Shown here piece after piece: positions 6,461 to 16,686 of a stretch of 29,216 nucleotides of DNA (positions are counted from its first letter, which is position 1; every line of letters starts with the position of its first letter). The notes beneath the pieces are model-generated. The model did not search any database. It worked only from the letters and a program-made list of their open reading frames with translations, and was not told the DNA's origin. Location: contig JARKQG010000008.1 in NCBI GenBank assembly GCA_029974035.1, positions 1 to 29,216 of the forward strand, in the 5' to 3' direction. This stretch comes from Eubacteriales bacterium. Lineage in GTDB: Bacteria > Bacillota_A > Clostridia > Christensenellales > Aristaeellaceae. The translations under genes and the position numbers were made by a program.

Positions 6461-6943
6461 ATGTTTGCCACCGTAAGAGAATACCAAAAGACAGACCTCC
6501 CCGAAATGACGCGCATCTGGAACCAGGTGGTGGCCGAGGGCGTCGCCTTTCCGCAGGAGAACCCCCTTTCGCCGTCGGAGGCGGAGGCGTTTTTCGCCGC
6601 GCAGCATTTTTGCGGCGTCGCTTCAGCCGGCGGCGCGCCGGTCGGGCTGTATATTCTGCACCCCAACAGCGTGGGGCGCTGCGCCCACATCGCCAACTGC
6701 AGCTATGCGGTGGACGCGGCGGCCCGGGGCATGGGCGCGGGTGAGGCGCTGGTGCGCCACTCAATGGAAACCGCGAGGGACATGGGCTTTCGCATCATGC
6801 AGTTCAACGCCGTGGTCAAAACCAACGCGGCCGCGCTGCGGCTATATGAAAAGCTGGGCTTTTCCCGCCTGGGCGTGATCCCCGGCGGCTTCCGGATGAA
6901 CGGAAAATACGAGGACATCGTGCCCATGTACCGCCCCCTGTGA
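6461..6943 (+). CDS. GNAT family N-acetyltransferase
   Basis: This 160-residue protein has the GNAT fold: ATVREYQKTDLPEMTRIWNQ at the N-terminus, then the acetyl-CoA site AVDAAARGMGAGEALVRHSMETA (motif A with RGMGAG) and the C-terminal NAAALRLYEKLGFSRLGVIPGGF. It transfers an acetyl group from acetyl-CoA to an amine; the substrate is not identifiable. ATG 6461 has GGAGGGG upstream; an in-frame ATG at 6404 is inside the encapsulin terminator and is rejected. Because a perfect terminator ends 16 bases before the start and no promoter is visible between, expression may depend on terminator read-through or a promoter inside the encapsulin gene. Confidence 0.88.
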   Translation: MFATVREYQKTDLPEMTRIWNQVVAEGVAFPQENPLSPSEAEAFFAAQHFCGVASAGGAPVGLYILHPNSVGRCAHIANCSYAVDAAARGMGAGEALVRHSMETARDMGFRIMQFNAVVKTNAAALRLYEKLGFSRLGVIPGGFRMNGKYEDIVPMYRPL

Positions 6944-7011
6944 GCCTTGATGGGGGTTTTGCTCGCTGCCGCGCTAAATTGGTAAAATCCTGTGAAAGAT
7001 CGGAAAACCGC

Positions 7012-7040
7012 TTGACAGCGGGCAAACCCGGTGGTATATT
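7012..7040 (+). promoter_or_regulatory. Promoter of the ilv-leu operon
   Basis: TTGACA (7012-7017) and TATATT (7035-7040) with a 17-bp spacer. It precedes the leader peptide by 28 bases. Confidence 0.88.
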
Positions 7041-7067
7041 GATGAAAATTCAATCGGGAGCGTCATC

Positions 7068-7181
7068 ATGCAGAACCTTTTCGCCATCGTCAACATCCTG
7101 ATTATTATCGCCGGCATCGTACTTGTACTAGTCGAAGCCGGGGATCGGGTTGTTGTACGCGCGGAACAGGGCGGCCAATAG
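7068..7181 (+). CDS. ilv operon leader peptide (37 aa, Ile/Leu/Val-rich)
   Basis: This short ORF has GGGAG 7 bases before ATG 7068 and ends at TAG 7181. Seventeen of 37 residues are Ile, Leu or Val, including an almost unbroken run at residues 10-22 and VVV at 27-29. Many of these use codons that the neighbouring genes avoid (GTA, CTA, CTT, ATT), which would sharpen sensitivity to charged tRNA levels. A terminator preceded by competing hairpins follows. This is the layout of branched-chain amino acid attenuators known from Proteobacteria and Actinobacteria. The alternative, a real one-helix membrane protein, is less likely because of the codon choice, the position and the attenuator. Confidence 0.85.
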   Translation: MQNLFAIVNILIIIAGIVLVLVEAGDRVVVRAEQGGQ

Positions 7182-7243
7182 GGCCATACAAGCGGTTCGC
7201 TTGATCCCCTGCCAGAGTGCAACAGCACCGGCAGGGGATTTTT
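7111..7243 (+). promoter_or_regulatory. Leader-peptide attenuator of the ilv-leu operon
   Basis: Three competing pairings are visible. (a) A hairpin inside the leader ORF, CCGGC (7111-7115)/GCCGG (7137-7141), continued inward by TCG/CGA. (b) An antiterminator, GGGGATC (7140-7146) with GATCCCC (7203-7209). (c) The terminator at 7204-7243. A ribosome stalled on the Ile/Val/Leu codons at 7116-7133 would open (a) and allow (b), which excludes (c). A ribosome reaching the stop codon would leave the terminator to form. A small hairpin AAGCG-GTT-CGCTT (7190-7202) lies inside the antiterminator loop. Confidence 0.82.
7204..7243 (+). terminator. Attenuator terminator
   Basis: ATCCCCTGCC (7204-7213) pairs perfectly with GGCAGGGGAT (7230-7239). 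An inner GTGC-AACA-GCAC extends the hairpin, and TTTTT follows. It lies 145 bases upstream of ilvB in the same direction. Confidence 0.93.
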
Positions 7244-7301
7244 CATAGCGACGGGGCCATGAAACGGACGCGCGAAGGGGCGCGGCAAAGGAGGCATCCA
7301 A

Positions 7302-7397
7302 ATGAGCGGCACGCGAAGAAGGCGGCCCCGCTGTGTCGTCCCGGATCGGCCGAGGGACGATGCCAAATATACGCGGGAGGGAATATTATGCAGATGA
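7302..7397 (+). CDS. Small Arg-rich ORF overlapping the ilvB start
   Basis: A 31-codon ORF starts at ATG 7302 behind a near-perfect ribosome site AAAGGAGG (7287-7294, spacing 7). Its stop TGA (7395-7397) lies 5 bases past the ilvB ATG, in another frame. The peptide is basic (GTRRRRPRC near its start) and resembles nothing I know. It contains a hairpin TCGTCCC/GGGACGA (7336-7342/7354-7360). It may couple translation into ilvB or help expose the ilvB ribosome site (GGGAGG 7375-7380). It may also be chance; the strong ribosome site is the main argument for it. Confidence 0.4.
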   Translation: MSGTRRRRPRCVVPDRPRDDAKYTREGILCR

Positions 7398-9052
7398 CAG
7401 GCGCGCAGATTCTCATTGAGACGCTGGCCGAGCAGGGCGTCGACGCCGTCTTCGGATATCCGGGCGGCTTTGTGCTGAACATCTACGACGAGCTTTACAA
7501 AAACGCTGACCGGATCACCCATTATATCACCTGCCACGAGCAGGGCGCCTGCCACGCCGCGGACGGCTATGCCCGCGCCACCGGCAAGGTGGGCGTGGTG
7601 ATCGCCACCTCCGGTCCCGGCGCGACGAACCTCGTGACCGGCATCGCCACGGCGCACCTGGACTCCACGCCGCTGGTGGCCATCACCGGCAACGTGCCTT
7701 CCACGTCCATCGGCCGCGACGGCTTTCAGGAGGTGGACATCACCGGCGTCACCATGCCCATCACCAAGCACAACTACATCGTCAAGGACGTGCGCAGGCT
7801 GGCCGATACCGTGCGCGAAGCCTTTCATATCGCCCGCGGCGGCCGCCCGGGCCCGGTTCTGATCGACATCCCCAAGGATGTGCAGCTGGCCCGGTGGGAT
7901 TACGAACCCGCGGCAACCGCCCCGGCGCCGGCCGCGCCCGAGATCCGTCGGGCGGACTTTGACGAGGCCGTCCGGCTCATCCGCGGGGCCGAGCGCCCTT
8001 TCCTCTACGCGGGCGGCGGCGCGGTGATCGCGGACGCCACCGAGGAACTGCTGGAGCTGTCCCGGCGGCTCCACGCGCCCATCGGCACCAGCATCATGGG
8101 GCTGACCGCCGTGCCGAGGGATTATCCGCTGTTTCTGGGCATGACGGGCATGCACGGCCAGTACGCCGCCTCCCGGGCCATGTATGAGGCCGACCTCATC
8201 ATCGGCGTGGGCACCCGCTTTTCCGACCGCGCCATCGGCAATCAGGCCGCCTTCTCCAAGGGACGCAGGGTGCTGCACATCGACATCGACCCCGCCGAGA
8301 TCGGCAAGAACATCCCCGCCTACGCCGCGCTCATCGGCGACGTCCGGCAGGTGCTGCAAAAGCTGCTGGAGGCGGACATCTCCCGGCGCGAGAACGGCTG
8401 GCTTGCCCGCGTGCGCGAGTTGCAGGCCGATCCCGACAGCCGCCTGGACATGGGGCGCGACCGGCTGAATCCGCAGGTCCTCATCGAGGCCGTCCGCAAA
8501 AAGACCCCCGAGGACGCCATCGTCGCCACCGACGTGGGCCAGCACCAGATGTGGGCCGCCCAGTACTTCTCGTTTGGGCGCCCCCGCACGTTCATCACTT
8601 CCGGGGGCCTCGGCACCATGGGCTTTGGCATGGGCGCGGCCATCGGCGCGTGCATCGGCTCCGGCCGGAAGCGGACGGTGCTGTTTACCTCCGACGGCAG
8701 CTTCCACATGAACCTCAACGAGCTGGCCACCGCCGTTACCAACCGCCTGCCGCTGACCATTGTGCTCCTCAACAACAACGCCCTGGGCATGGTGCGGCAA
8801 TGGCAGAAGATCTTCTTTGACGAGCGCTATTCCCAGACCACGCTGAACCGGAAGACCGACTACGCCCTGCTGGCGGAGGCCTTCGGCGCCCGGGGCCTGC
8901 GCCTTCCGGAGCTCGGACAGTTGGACGCGGTGCTGGACGAGGCCCTTTCCGCCGACGGCCCCGTGCTGGTGGACGCGGCCATCGACCCGGACGAACGGGT
9001 GCTGCCGATGATCCCGCCGGGCGGCACCATCGACGAGATTATACTCAGCTGA
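7388..9052 (+). CDS. ilvB: Acetolactate synthase large (catalytic) subunit
   Basis: This 554-residue ThDP enzyme condenses two pyruvates to 2-acetolactate (valine/leucine branch) or pyruvate with 2-oxobutyrate (isoleucine branch). The N-terminal ThDP domain has GYPGGFVLNIYDEL and the catalytic Glu in TCHEQGACHAADGYARATG. The central FAD/DHS-like domain runs about 190-330. The C-terminal ThDP/Mg domain has SDGSFHMNLNELATA through NNNALGMVRQWQ (family usual GDGSF, here SDGSF). Length is normal. ATG 7388 follows GGGAGG; the long upstream in-frame extension has no ribosome site. It is the first enzyme gene of the operon, behind the attenuator. Confidence 0.96.
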   Translation: MQMTGAQILIETLAEQGVDAVFGYPGGFVLNIYDELYKNADRITHYITCHEQGACHAADGYARATGKVGVVIATSGPGATNLVTGIATAHLDSTPLVAITGNVPSTSIGRDGFQEVDITGVTMPITKHNYIVKDVRRLADTVREAFHIARGGRPGPVLIDIPKDVQLARWDYEPAATAPAPAAPEIRRADFDEAVRLIRGAERPFLYAGGGAVIADATEELLELSRRLHAPIGTSIMGLTAVPRDYPLFLGMTGMHGQYAASRAMYEADLIIGVGTRFSDRAIGNQAAFSKGRRVLHIDIDPAEIGKNIPAYAALIGDVRQVLQKLLEADISRRENGWLARVRELQADPDSRLDMGRDRLNPQVLIEAVRKKTPEDAIVATDVGQHQMWAAQYFSFGRPRTFITSGGLGTMGFGMGAAIGACIGSGRKRTVLFTSDGSFHMNLNELATAVTNRLPLTIVLLNNNALGMVRQWQKIFFDERYSQTTLNRKTDYALLAEAFGARGLRLPELGQLDAVLDEALSADGPVLVDAAIDPDERVLPMIPPGGTIDEIILS

Positions 9053-9066
9053 AGGAGGCGCGCGCC

Positions 9067-9570
9067 ATGGCCGTGGAAAAATTCATCCTCTCGGTGCTTG
9101 TCCGCAACGAAGCCGGCGTCCTGACCCGCGTGTCGGGGTTGTTTGCCCGCCGCAGCTTCAACATCGACAGCCTGTCCGTCGCGGAGACCCACGATCCCAA
9201 GGTGTCCCGCATTACGATTTCCGCCACCGGGGACGATTACCTCAAGGAGCAGATCGTGCACCAGCTGGAAAAGCTCCACGATGTGCTGGTGGTCAAGGTG
9301 ATGGACCCGGAGCGCACCGTGGTGCGCGAACTGATGCTCATCAAGATCAGCGCCAACCACGAGGAGCGCAGCCACATCCAGGAGGCGGTGGGCGTGTTCC
9401 GCGCCAAGGTGGTGGACCTGGCGCAGGATTCGATGATCGTGGAACTGACCGGCGAAAAATCCAAAATCGACGCGTTTCTGAACTTCCTTGAGCCCTATCG
9501 GGTAACCGAGCTCTGCCGGACCGGCATGACGGCCATCGGACGGAGCGATTACATACTCACCCGGGAATAA
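9067..9570 (+). CDS. ilvN: Acetolactate synthase small (regulatory) subunit
   Basis: This 167-residue regulatory partner of IlvB starts with an ACT domain (FILSVLVRNEAGVLTRVSGLFARRSFNIDSL, about 6-36), where valine normally binds for feedback inhibition. The C-terminal ALS_ss_C domain follows (about 85-160, with ISANHEERSHIQEAV and the final TGMTAIGRSD). The two-domain length is standard. AAGGAGG lies in the 14-base gap after ilvB, so the two subunits should be made in proportion. The name ilvH is an equally used symbol. Confidence 0.95.
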   Translation: MAVEKFILSVLVRNEAGVLTRVSGLFARRSFNIDSLSVAETHDPKVSRITISATGDDYLKEQIVHQLEKLHDVLVVKVMDPERTVVRELMLIKISANHEERSHIQEAVGVFRAKVVDLAQDSMIVELTGEKSKIDAFLNFLEPYRVTELCRTGMTAIGRSDYILTRE

Positions 9571-9586
9571 AATAAAGGAGTGTTGA

Positions 9587-10597
<1,011 letters not shown>

Positions 10598-10601
10598 CGC
10601 C

Positions 10602-12263
10602 ATGAACTCAGACCGGATCAAGCTGGGCGCCGAGCGCGCGCCCCACAGGTCGCTGCTCAAGGCCTGCGGCCTCACCGACGCCCAGATCGCGCGGCCCATC
10701 ATCGGCATCGCCAACTCCTTCAACGAGGTGGTGCCCGGCCACGCGCACCTGAATCAGATCGCCCGGGCCGTCAAGGATGGCGTGCTCGCGGCCGGCGGTA
10801 CGCCGCTGGAATTCAACGTGATCGGCGTGTGCGACGGCATCGCCATGGGCCACGAGGGCATGAAGTACTCGCTGTGCACCCGCGAGCTCATCGCGGACTC
10901 GGTGGAGTGCATGGCCCGGGCCCACGCCTTTGACGCCATGGTGTTCATCCCCAACTGCGACAAGATCGTGCCCGGCATGCTGATGGCGGCGGCGCGGCTG
11001 AACCTGCCCTGCATTTTCGTGTCCGGCGGGCCGATGCTGTCGCTGGAGGGGAAGGACGGCCCCATGGACCTCAACAGCGTCTTTGAGGCCGTGGGCGCCC
11101 TCAAGGCCGGCACCATCGGCGAGGCGGAACTGTGCGAGGTGGAGGAGTGCGCCTGCCCCGGCTGCGGTTCCTGCTCCGGCATGTTTACCGCCAATTCCAT
11201 GAACTGTCTCACTGAAGCGCTGGGCCTGGCGCTGCCCGGAAACGGCACCATCCCCGCCGTGTACGCGCGGCGCATCCGCTTTGCCAAGGAGAGCGGCGAG
11301 CAGGTGATGGCGCTTTTCAAAAAGAACCTCCGCGCCCGCGATATTCTGACCGAAAAGGCCGTGAAAAACGCGCTGGCGGTGGACATGGCGCTGGGCTGCT
11401 CCACCAACTCCGCGCTGCACCTGGCGGCCATCTGTTCGGAGGCGGGGGTGGATTTCGACCTCCGGATGATCAACGAGGCCAGCGCCAGAACGCCCAACCT
11501 GTGCCATCTGGCGCCGGCGGGCCGCCACCACATGCAGGATCTTTACGCCGCGGGTGGCGTCGAGGCCGTGATGGCGCAGCTGCTTGCGGCCGATCTCATC
11601 GACGGCAGCGCGCGAAACGTCTCCGGAAAGACCTTCGCCGAGAGCCTCGCGGGCGTCGCCAACAAAAACCCAGAAGTCATCCGGCCCATGAGCGCCCCCT
11701 ATCAGGCCACCGGCGGTCTGGCGGTGCTCTACGGCAATTTGGCGCAGAACGGTTCCGTGGTGAAGCAGAGCGCGGTTTCCCCGAAGATGCTCACCTACAA
11801 GGGGCCCGCCCGCGTGTTTGAAAGCGAGGAGGAGGCCATCGACGCCATCTACGGCGGGCGCATCCATCCCGGCGACGTGGTGGTCATCCGCTACGAAGGC
11901 CCCAGGGGCGGCCCCGGCATGCGGGAGATGCTCTCGCCCACCTCCGCCATCGTGGGCATGGGCCTGGGCGAGCAGGTGGCCCTCATTACCGACGGACGGT
12001 TCTCCGGCGCCACCCGCGGCGCGGCCATCGGCCACGTTTCGCCCGAGGCCGCCGCCGGCGGAACCATCGCGCTGGTCCGGGAAGGCGACGAAATCGAGAT
12101 CGACATCCCCGGCAGGCGACTATGCCTATCGGTGCCGGAGGCGGAGCTGGCCGCGCGCCGCGCCGCGTGGAAGCCCCTCTCGAAACCCGCGCTGACCGGA
12201 TACCTCAAGCGCTACGCCGCGCTGGCCCAATCGGCCGACAAGGGCGGAATATTATCGGTATAG
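10602..12263 (+). CDS. ilvD: Dihydroxy-acid dehydratase
   Basis: This 553-residue iron-sulfur dehydratase makes 2-oxoisovalerate and 2-oxo-3-methylvalerate from the IlvC products. Cluster-ligand segments are visible: an early [17 protein letters not shown] region, [13 protein letters not shown] and the [30 protein letters not shown] block (about 182-210). The C-terminal half has the [19 protein letters not shown] and [20 protein letters not shown] motifs. Length is normal. The start lies 4 bases after the ilvC stop, with GGGGAG just upstream inside the ilvC end. Oxygen sensitivity of the cluster suits an anaerobe. Confidence 0.96.
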   Translation: MNSDRIKLGAERAPHRSLLKACGLTDAQIARPIIGIANSFNEVVPGHAHLNQIARAVKDGVLAAGGTPLEFNVIGVCDGIAMGHEGMKYSLCTRELIADSVECMARAHAFDAMVFIPNCDKIVPGMLMAAARLNLPCIFVSGGPMLSLEGKDGPMDLNSVFEAVGALKAGTIGEAELCEVEECACPGCGSCSGMFTANSMNCLTEALGLALPGNGTIPAVYARRIRFAKESGEQVMALFKKNLRARDILTEKAVKNALAVDMALGCSTNSALHLAAICSEAGVDFDLRMINEASARTPNLCHLAPAGRHHMQDLYAAGGVEAVMAQLLAADLIDGSARNVSGKTFAESLAGVANKNPEVIRPMSAPYQATGGLAVLYGNLAQNGSVVKQSAVSPKMLTYKGPARVFESEEEAIDAIYGGRIHPGDVVVIRYEGPRGGPGMREMLSPTSAIVGMGLGEQVALITDGRFSGATRGAAIGHVSPEAAAGGTIALVREGDEIEIDIPGRRLCLSVPEAELAARRAAWKPLSKPALTGYLKRYAALAQSADKGGILSV

Positions 12264-12279
12264 GAGGGTGAATCCCCCC

Positions 12280-13785
12280 ATGAAACGGAATTTGACCATT
12301 TTTGATACCACCCTGCGGGATGGCGAACAGGCCCCCGGATGCAGCATGTCGCTGAGTGAAAAGCTGGAGATTGCCCGCGCGCTGGAAAAGCTGGGCGTGG
12401 ACGTGATTGAAGCCGGGTTTCCGGTGATCTCGCCGGGCGACTTTGAATCCGCGCAGAAGATCGCGGGCACGCTCAGGCGCGCCGCCGTGGCGGGCCTGGC
12501 CCGCGCCACGAAAAAGGACATCGACGCCGCCTGGGACGCGCTGAAGGACGCCGTCCATCCCCGCATCCACGTATTTCTCGCCACCTCCCCGGTGCACATG
12601 GAGTTCAAGCTCAAAAAGACGCCCGAGGAAGTGCTCGCGATCATCGCGGAGATGGTGGCCTACGCGGCGGCGAAATGCCCGGACGTGGAGTTCTCCGCCG
12701 AGGATGCCACCCGAAGCGAGCCGGCCTTCCTGGCCAGGGCCGTGGAGACGGCCATCCGCGCCGGCGCCACCACCATCAACATCCCCGACACCGTGGGCTA
12801 CGCCACCCCCGCCGAGATGGCGGAAATCATCGCCTATCTGAAGGCCAACGTGCCCGGCATCGAGGGCGTGGCGCTCTCCGTCCACTGCCACAACGACCTG
12901 GGCATGGCGGTGGCCAATTCGCTGGCCTCCGTGGCCGCGGGAGCCACCCAGGTGGAGGGCACGGTGAACGGCATCGGCGAGCGCGCGGGCAACGCGGCGC
13001 TGGAGGAGATCGCCATGTCCGTCCACACACGGCCCGACCGCTACCCGGTGGGCATCGGGCTGGACACCACCCGGATCTACGCCACCAGCCGCCTGGTCTA
13101 CAACGTCCTGGGCCTGGTCGCGCCCATCAACAAGGCCATCGTGGGCGGCAACGCCTTCGCCCACGAGGCGGGCATCCACCAGCACGGCGTGCTGGCCAAC
13201 CGCGCCACCTATGAGATCATGACGCCCCAGTCCGTGGGGCTCGTTCAGAACAAGATGGTGCTGGGCAAGCACTCCGGCCGCCACGCGGTGGAAACCCGGC
13301 TCTCCGAGCTGGGCTACGCCCTGTCTCAGGAGGAGCTGAACGACCTGTTCGACCGCTTCAAGGTGCTGGCCGACAAAAAGCAGAACATCAACGACATGGA
13401 CCTTCTGGCGCTGGTCAGCCACAAGATCGTGCAGGCTCAGGGGGTCTACGCCCTCGACCGCTTCACGGTCAACTCCGGCAACTACGTGTCCTCCAGCGCG
13501 GTGGTGCGCTTGAAGCGCGGCGACGAGCTGATCGAGGAGGTGTGCCTGGGCGACGGCCCCATCGACGCCGCCTTCAACGCCGTGGATAAGATCATGCGGT
13601 TCGACCAGCCCCACTTCCTGGACGACTACGCCATCCACACCGTGTCCGAAGGCAAAGACGCCCAGGGCGAGGCGATGGTGCGCATCCAGTGCGGCGACCG
13701 CTCCGTGGTGGGCCGGGGGCTCTCCACCGACGTCATCGAGGCCTCCATTCTGGCCTATGTGGCGGGCATGAATAAGCTCATATAA
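12280..13785 (+). CDS. leuA: 2-isopropylmalate synthase
   Basis: This protein of about 501 residues commits 2-oxoisovalerate and acetyl-CoA to leucine synthesis. The HMGL-like TIM barrel opens with [16 protein letters not shown] and contains the metal His pair in [40 protein letters not shown] follows, and the C-terminal LeuA dimer/leucine-binding domain starts near 385 ([25 protein letters not shown]). ATG 12280 is preferred, 12 bases after AGGAGG. A GTG at 12268 abuts the same ribosome site, too close to be used. The regulatory domain is intact, so leucine feedback is expected. Confidence 0.95.
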   Translation: MKRNLTIFDTTLRDGEQAPGCSMSLSEKLEIARALEKLGVDVIEAGFPVISPGDFESAQKIAGTLRRAAVAGLARATKKDIDAAWDALKDAVHPRIHVFLATSPVHMEFKLKKTPEEVLAIIAEMVAYAAAKCPDVEFSAEDATRSEPAFLARAVETAIRAGATTINIPDTVGYATPAEMAEIIAYLKANVPGIEGVALSVHCHNDLGMAVANSLASVAAGATQVEGTVNGIGERAGNAALEEIAMSVHTRPDRYPVGIGLDTTRIYATSRLVYNVLGLVAPINKAIVGGNAFAHEAGIHQHGVLANRATYEIMTPQSVGLVQNKMVLGKHSGRHAVETRLSELGYALSQEELNDLFDRFKVLADKKQNINDMDLLALVSHKIVQAQGVYALDRFTVNSGNYVSSSAVVRLKRGDELIEEVCLGDGPIDAAFNAVDKIMRFDQPHFLDDYAIHTVSEGKDAQGEAMVRIQCGDRSVVGRGLSTDVIEASILAYVAGMNKLI

Positions 13786-13806
13786 CGGGCGCGGGGAGGT
13801 GAATCC

Positions 13807-15402
13807 GTGGGACTGGAAGTATTTGACAGCACGCTGCGCGACGGCGCGCAGAGCGAAGGCATTTCCTTTTCGGTGCAGGATAAGCTGGATATTGTGAGCG
13901 CGCTGGATGAGTTTGGCGTCGCCTACATCGAGGCGGGCAACCCCGGCTCAAACCCCAAGGACATCGAATTTTTCCGCCGCGTGGGCGGCATGCGCCTGCA
14001 AAACGCAAAGCTGTGCGCCTTTGGCAGCACCCACCGAAAGGGTGTCGCCGTGGAGAAGGACGCAAACGTCCTGTCGCTCCTGTCCGCGGATGCGCCCACC
14101 GTCGCCATCTTCGGAAAATCCTGGGACATGCACGCGCTGCGCATCCTCGGCGTTTCGCTGGAGGAGAACCTGGACCTGGTGTTCGAGACCTGCGACTTCT
14201 TCAAGAAGCGGGGGATCGAGGTCGTCTTTGACGCCGAACACTACTTCGACGGCCGCCGCACAGGGGGGGATTATGCCCTCCGGGTGCTGGACGCGGCGGC
14301 CGCCGCCGGGGCGGACGTACTGTGTCTTTGCGATACCAATGGCGGCACGCCGCCGTCCGTCGTGCGCGAGGCGACCCTTGAGGCGGCTCAGCGGCACCCG
14401 GACAAGCGCATCGGCATCCACTGCCACAACGACATCGGCTGCGCGGTGGCCTCCACCATGCTGGCGGTGGAGGCGGGCGCGACCCATGTGCAGGGCACCT
14501 TCAACGGCATCGGCGAGCGCTGCGGCAACGCCGATCTCAGCGTGGTGATTCCCAACCTGCAGCTGAAGATGGGCCGCGCCTGCGTGCCGGACCTGACCCG
14601 CCTCGCCGCCACGGCCATGCGCCTTGGCGACATCGCCAACATGGCCATGCCGGGCAACAAGCCCTACGTGGGCGCCAGCGCCTTTGCCCACAAGGGCGGC
14701 ATGCACATCGACGGCGTGCTGAAGGAGACCAGGTCCTTTGAGCACGTGGCCCCGGAGTCTGTCGGCAACCACCGCCGCTTCCTGATGAGCGAGGTCTCCG
14801 GCCGCAACACCGTGCTGGCGAAGTTCGCCCACATCGCGCCGGAGCTCACCAAGGATTCACCCCAGACGCGGCTGATCGTGGACAAGCTCAAGGACCTGGA
14901 GCACAGGGGCTATCAGTTCGAGGCGGCGGACGCCAGCTTCGAGCTTCTGATCCTGCAATGCCTGGGGCGTTTCACCCCCCACTTCCACCTGAGCATGTAC
15001 CGGACCAATGGCGAGTTTCCGCCGCCGGACGCGGAAAAGAGCGCCTTCGCGGTGCTGTCCGTCGAGGTGGACGACCGCAAGGAGACCACCGCCGCCATGG
15101 GCAACGGCCCCGTGCACGCGCTGGACACCGCCCTTCGGAAGGCGCTCACCGTGTTTTACCCGGATCTCTCCCGCGTGCGCCTGACCGACTACAAGGTGCG
15201 CGTGCTGTCGGGGGAGAAATCCACCGCCGCCGTGGTGCGCGTGCTGATCGAGAGCACTGATGGCAAGACCGTCTGGACCACCGTGGGCGTGGACAACGAC
15301 ATCATCGCGGCCAGCTGGCAGGCACTGGCGGACTCCATTGAGTACATTCTGCACCGATGGGACGCCGCGAGGGCGCCCGGCGCAAACCGAAAGGAAGGCT
15401 GA
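13807..15402 (+). CDS. cimA: (R)-citramalate synthase
   Basis: This 531-residue LeuA paralogue condenses pyruvate and acetyl-CoA to citramalate, the first step of threonine-independent isoleucine synthesis. The N-terminus LEVFDSTLRDGAQSEGISFSVQDKLDIV is the CimA version of the HMGL motif. IHCHNDIGCAVASTMLAVEAGA carries the metal-binding His residues, and FAHKGGMHIDGVLKETRSFEHV and EVSGRNTVLAKF follow. A C-terminal LeuA-type regulatory domain is present from about 415 (SAFAVLSVEVDDRKE). The start is GTG 13807, with GGGGAGG 7 bases before it. Its place between leuA and leuC fits, since LeuCD and LeuB then convert citramalate to 2-oxobutyrate. Confidence 0.94.
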   Translation: MGLEVFDSTLRDGAQSEGISFSVQDKLDIVSALDEFGVAYIEAGNPGSNPKDIEFFRRVGGMRLQNAKLCAFGSTHRKGVAVEKDANVLSLLSADAPTVAIFGKSWDMHALRILGVSLEENLDLVFETCDFFKKRGIEVVFDAEHYFDGRRTGGDYALRVLDAAAAAGADVLCLCDTNGGTPPSVVREATLEAAQRHPDKRIGIHCHNDIGCAVASTMLAVEAGATHVQGTFNGIGERCGNADLSVVIPNLQLKMGRACVPDLTRLAATAMRLGDIANMAMPGNKPYVGASAFAHKGGMHIDGVLKETRSFEHVAPESVGNHRRFLMSEVSGRNTVLAKFAHIAPELTKDSPQTRLIVDKLKDLEHRGYQFEAADASFELLILQCLGRFTPHFHLSMYRTNGEFPPPDAEKSAFAVLSVEVDDRKETTAAMGNGPVHALDTALRKALTVFYPDLSRVRLTDYKVRVLSGEKSTAAVVRVLIESTDGKTVWTTVGVDNDIIAASWQALADSIEYILHRWDAARAPGANRKEG

Positions 15403-15405
15403 TTC

Positions 15406-16668
15406 ATGGGCATGACGATGACGCAGAAGATCCTGGCCGCCCACTGCGGCAGGGATACCGTAACCGCCGGCGAGATCGTGCTGGCCGACGTGGACATGGT
15501 GCTGGGCAACGACATCACTTCCCCCGTCGCCATCAACGAATTTGAAAAGGCCGGCTGCGACTGCGTGTTTTGCGAGGACCGCATCTCGCTGGTGCTGGAC
15601 CACTTCGCGCCCAACAAGGACATCAAGGCGGCGGAGCAGTCCAAAAAGGTGCGCACCTTCGCCGGGAAGCACGGCATCGCCAACTTCTTTGACGTGGGCG
15701 AAATGGGCGTGGAGCATGCGCTCCTGCCGGAAAAGGGGCTGGTCACCGCCGGCGATCTGGTGATCGGCGCCGACAGCCACACCTGTACCTACGGCGCGCT
15801 GGGCGCATTTTCCACCGGCGTCGGCTCCACCGACATGGCCGCGGGCATGGCCACCGGCAAAGTCTGGCTGCGCGTGCCGGAGGCCATCCGCGTGACGCTG
15901 ACGGGCGCGCCGCCCCGGTACGTAGGCGGAAAGGACGTAATCCTACATATTATAGGGATGATCGGCGTGGACGGCGCGCTGTACCAGTCGCTGGAGTTCA
16001 CCGGCCCCGGCGTCGCCGCGCTGACCATGGACGACCGCCTCTGCGTGTGCAACATGGCCATTGAGGCCGGCGGCAAAAACGGAATCTTCCCGGTGGACGG
16101 AGTCACCCTCGAATACCTGAAGGCCCACGGTGCGAAGGAACCGAAGGTGTTTTCCGCGGACCCGGACGCCCCCTACGCCCGGGAGATCGAAGTGGATCTT
16201 TCAACGCTCACGCCGCTGGTGGCGTTCCCGCACCTGCCGGAGAACGTGAAAAAGCGGGACGAATACGGCGATGTGCCCATCGATCAGGTGGTGGTGGGAT
16301 CCTGCACCAACGGTAGGCTGTCGGACCTGGCCGCCGCCGCGGAGGTGCTCAGGGGCCGCAGGGTGGCGAAAGGTGTGCGCGCCATCATCATCCCCGCCAC
16401 TCAGAAGATCTACCGCGACGCGATGAAGGCGGGCTACTTTGACATCTTCCTCGACGCCGGCTGCGCCGTGTCCACACCCACCTGCGGGCCCTGCCTGGGC
16501 GGACACATGGGCATCCTGGCCAAGGGCGAAAAATGCGTCGCCACCACCAACCGCAACTTTGTGGGCCGCATGGGCCATCCGGAGAGCGAGGTCTACCTGG
16601 CGGGGCCCTGGGTGGCCGCCGCCTCGGCGGTCCTCGGCCGGATCGCCGCGCCGGACGAACTGCCGTAA
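15406..16668 (+). CDS. leuC: 3-isopropylmalate dehydratase large subunit
   Basis: This 420-residue aconitase-superfamily subunit carries the 4Fe-4S cluster. Cluster cysteines are seen in [13 protein letters not shown] and in the [17 protein letters not shown] block; [23 protein letters not shown] is the substrate/cluster-site signature. The 420-residue length with a 160-residue partner is the compact homoaconitase-like subtype common in Clostridia and archaea. It isomerises 2- to 3-isopropylmalate and probably citramalate to methylmalate. Of three nearby in-frame ATGs, 15406 has AAGGAAGG with 7-base spacing. Four bases separate it from cimA. Confidence 0.95.
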   Translation: MGMTMTQKILAAHCGRDTVTAGEIVLADVDMVLGNDITSPVAINEFEKAGCDCVFCEDRISLVLDHFAPNKDIKAAEQSKKVRTFAGKHGIANFFDVGEMGVEHALLPEKGLVTAGDLVIGADSHTCTYGALGAFSTGVGSTDMAAGMATGKVWLRVPEAIRVTLTGAPPRYVGGKDVILHIIGMIGVDGALYQSLEFTGPGVAALTMDDRLCVCNMAIEAGGKNGIFPVDGVTLEYLKAHGAKEPKVFSADPDAPYAREIEVDLSTLTPLVAFPHLPENVKKRDEYGDVPIDQVVVGSCTNGRLSDLAAAAEVLRGRRVAKGVRAIIIPATQKIYRDAMKAGYFDIFLDAGCAVSTPTCGPCLGGHMGILAKGEKCVATTNRNFVGRMGHPESEVYLAGPWVAAASAVLGRIAAPDELP

Positions 16669-16686
16669 GGCGGAAAGGAGAACAGT

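Noticed and set aside
7141..7202. The ilv leader ORF as a genuine small membrane protein
   Set aside because: A hydrophobic helix is present, but the branched-chain content, uncommon codons, position and competing hairpins fit an attenuator better.
12268..12279. GTG 12268 as the leuA start
   Set aside because: It directly abuts the AGGAGG ribosome site, leaving no spacer; ATG 12280 is workable.
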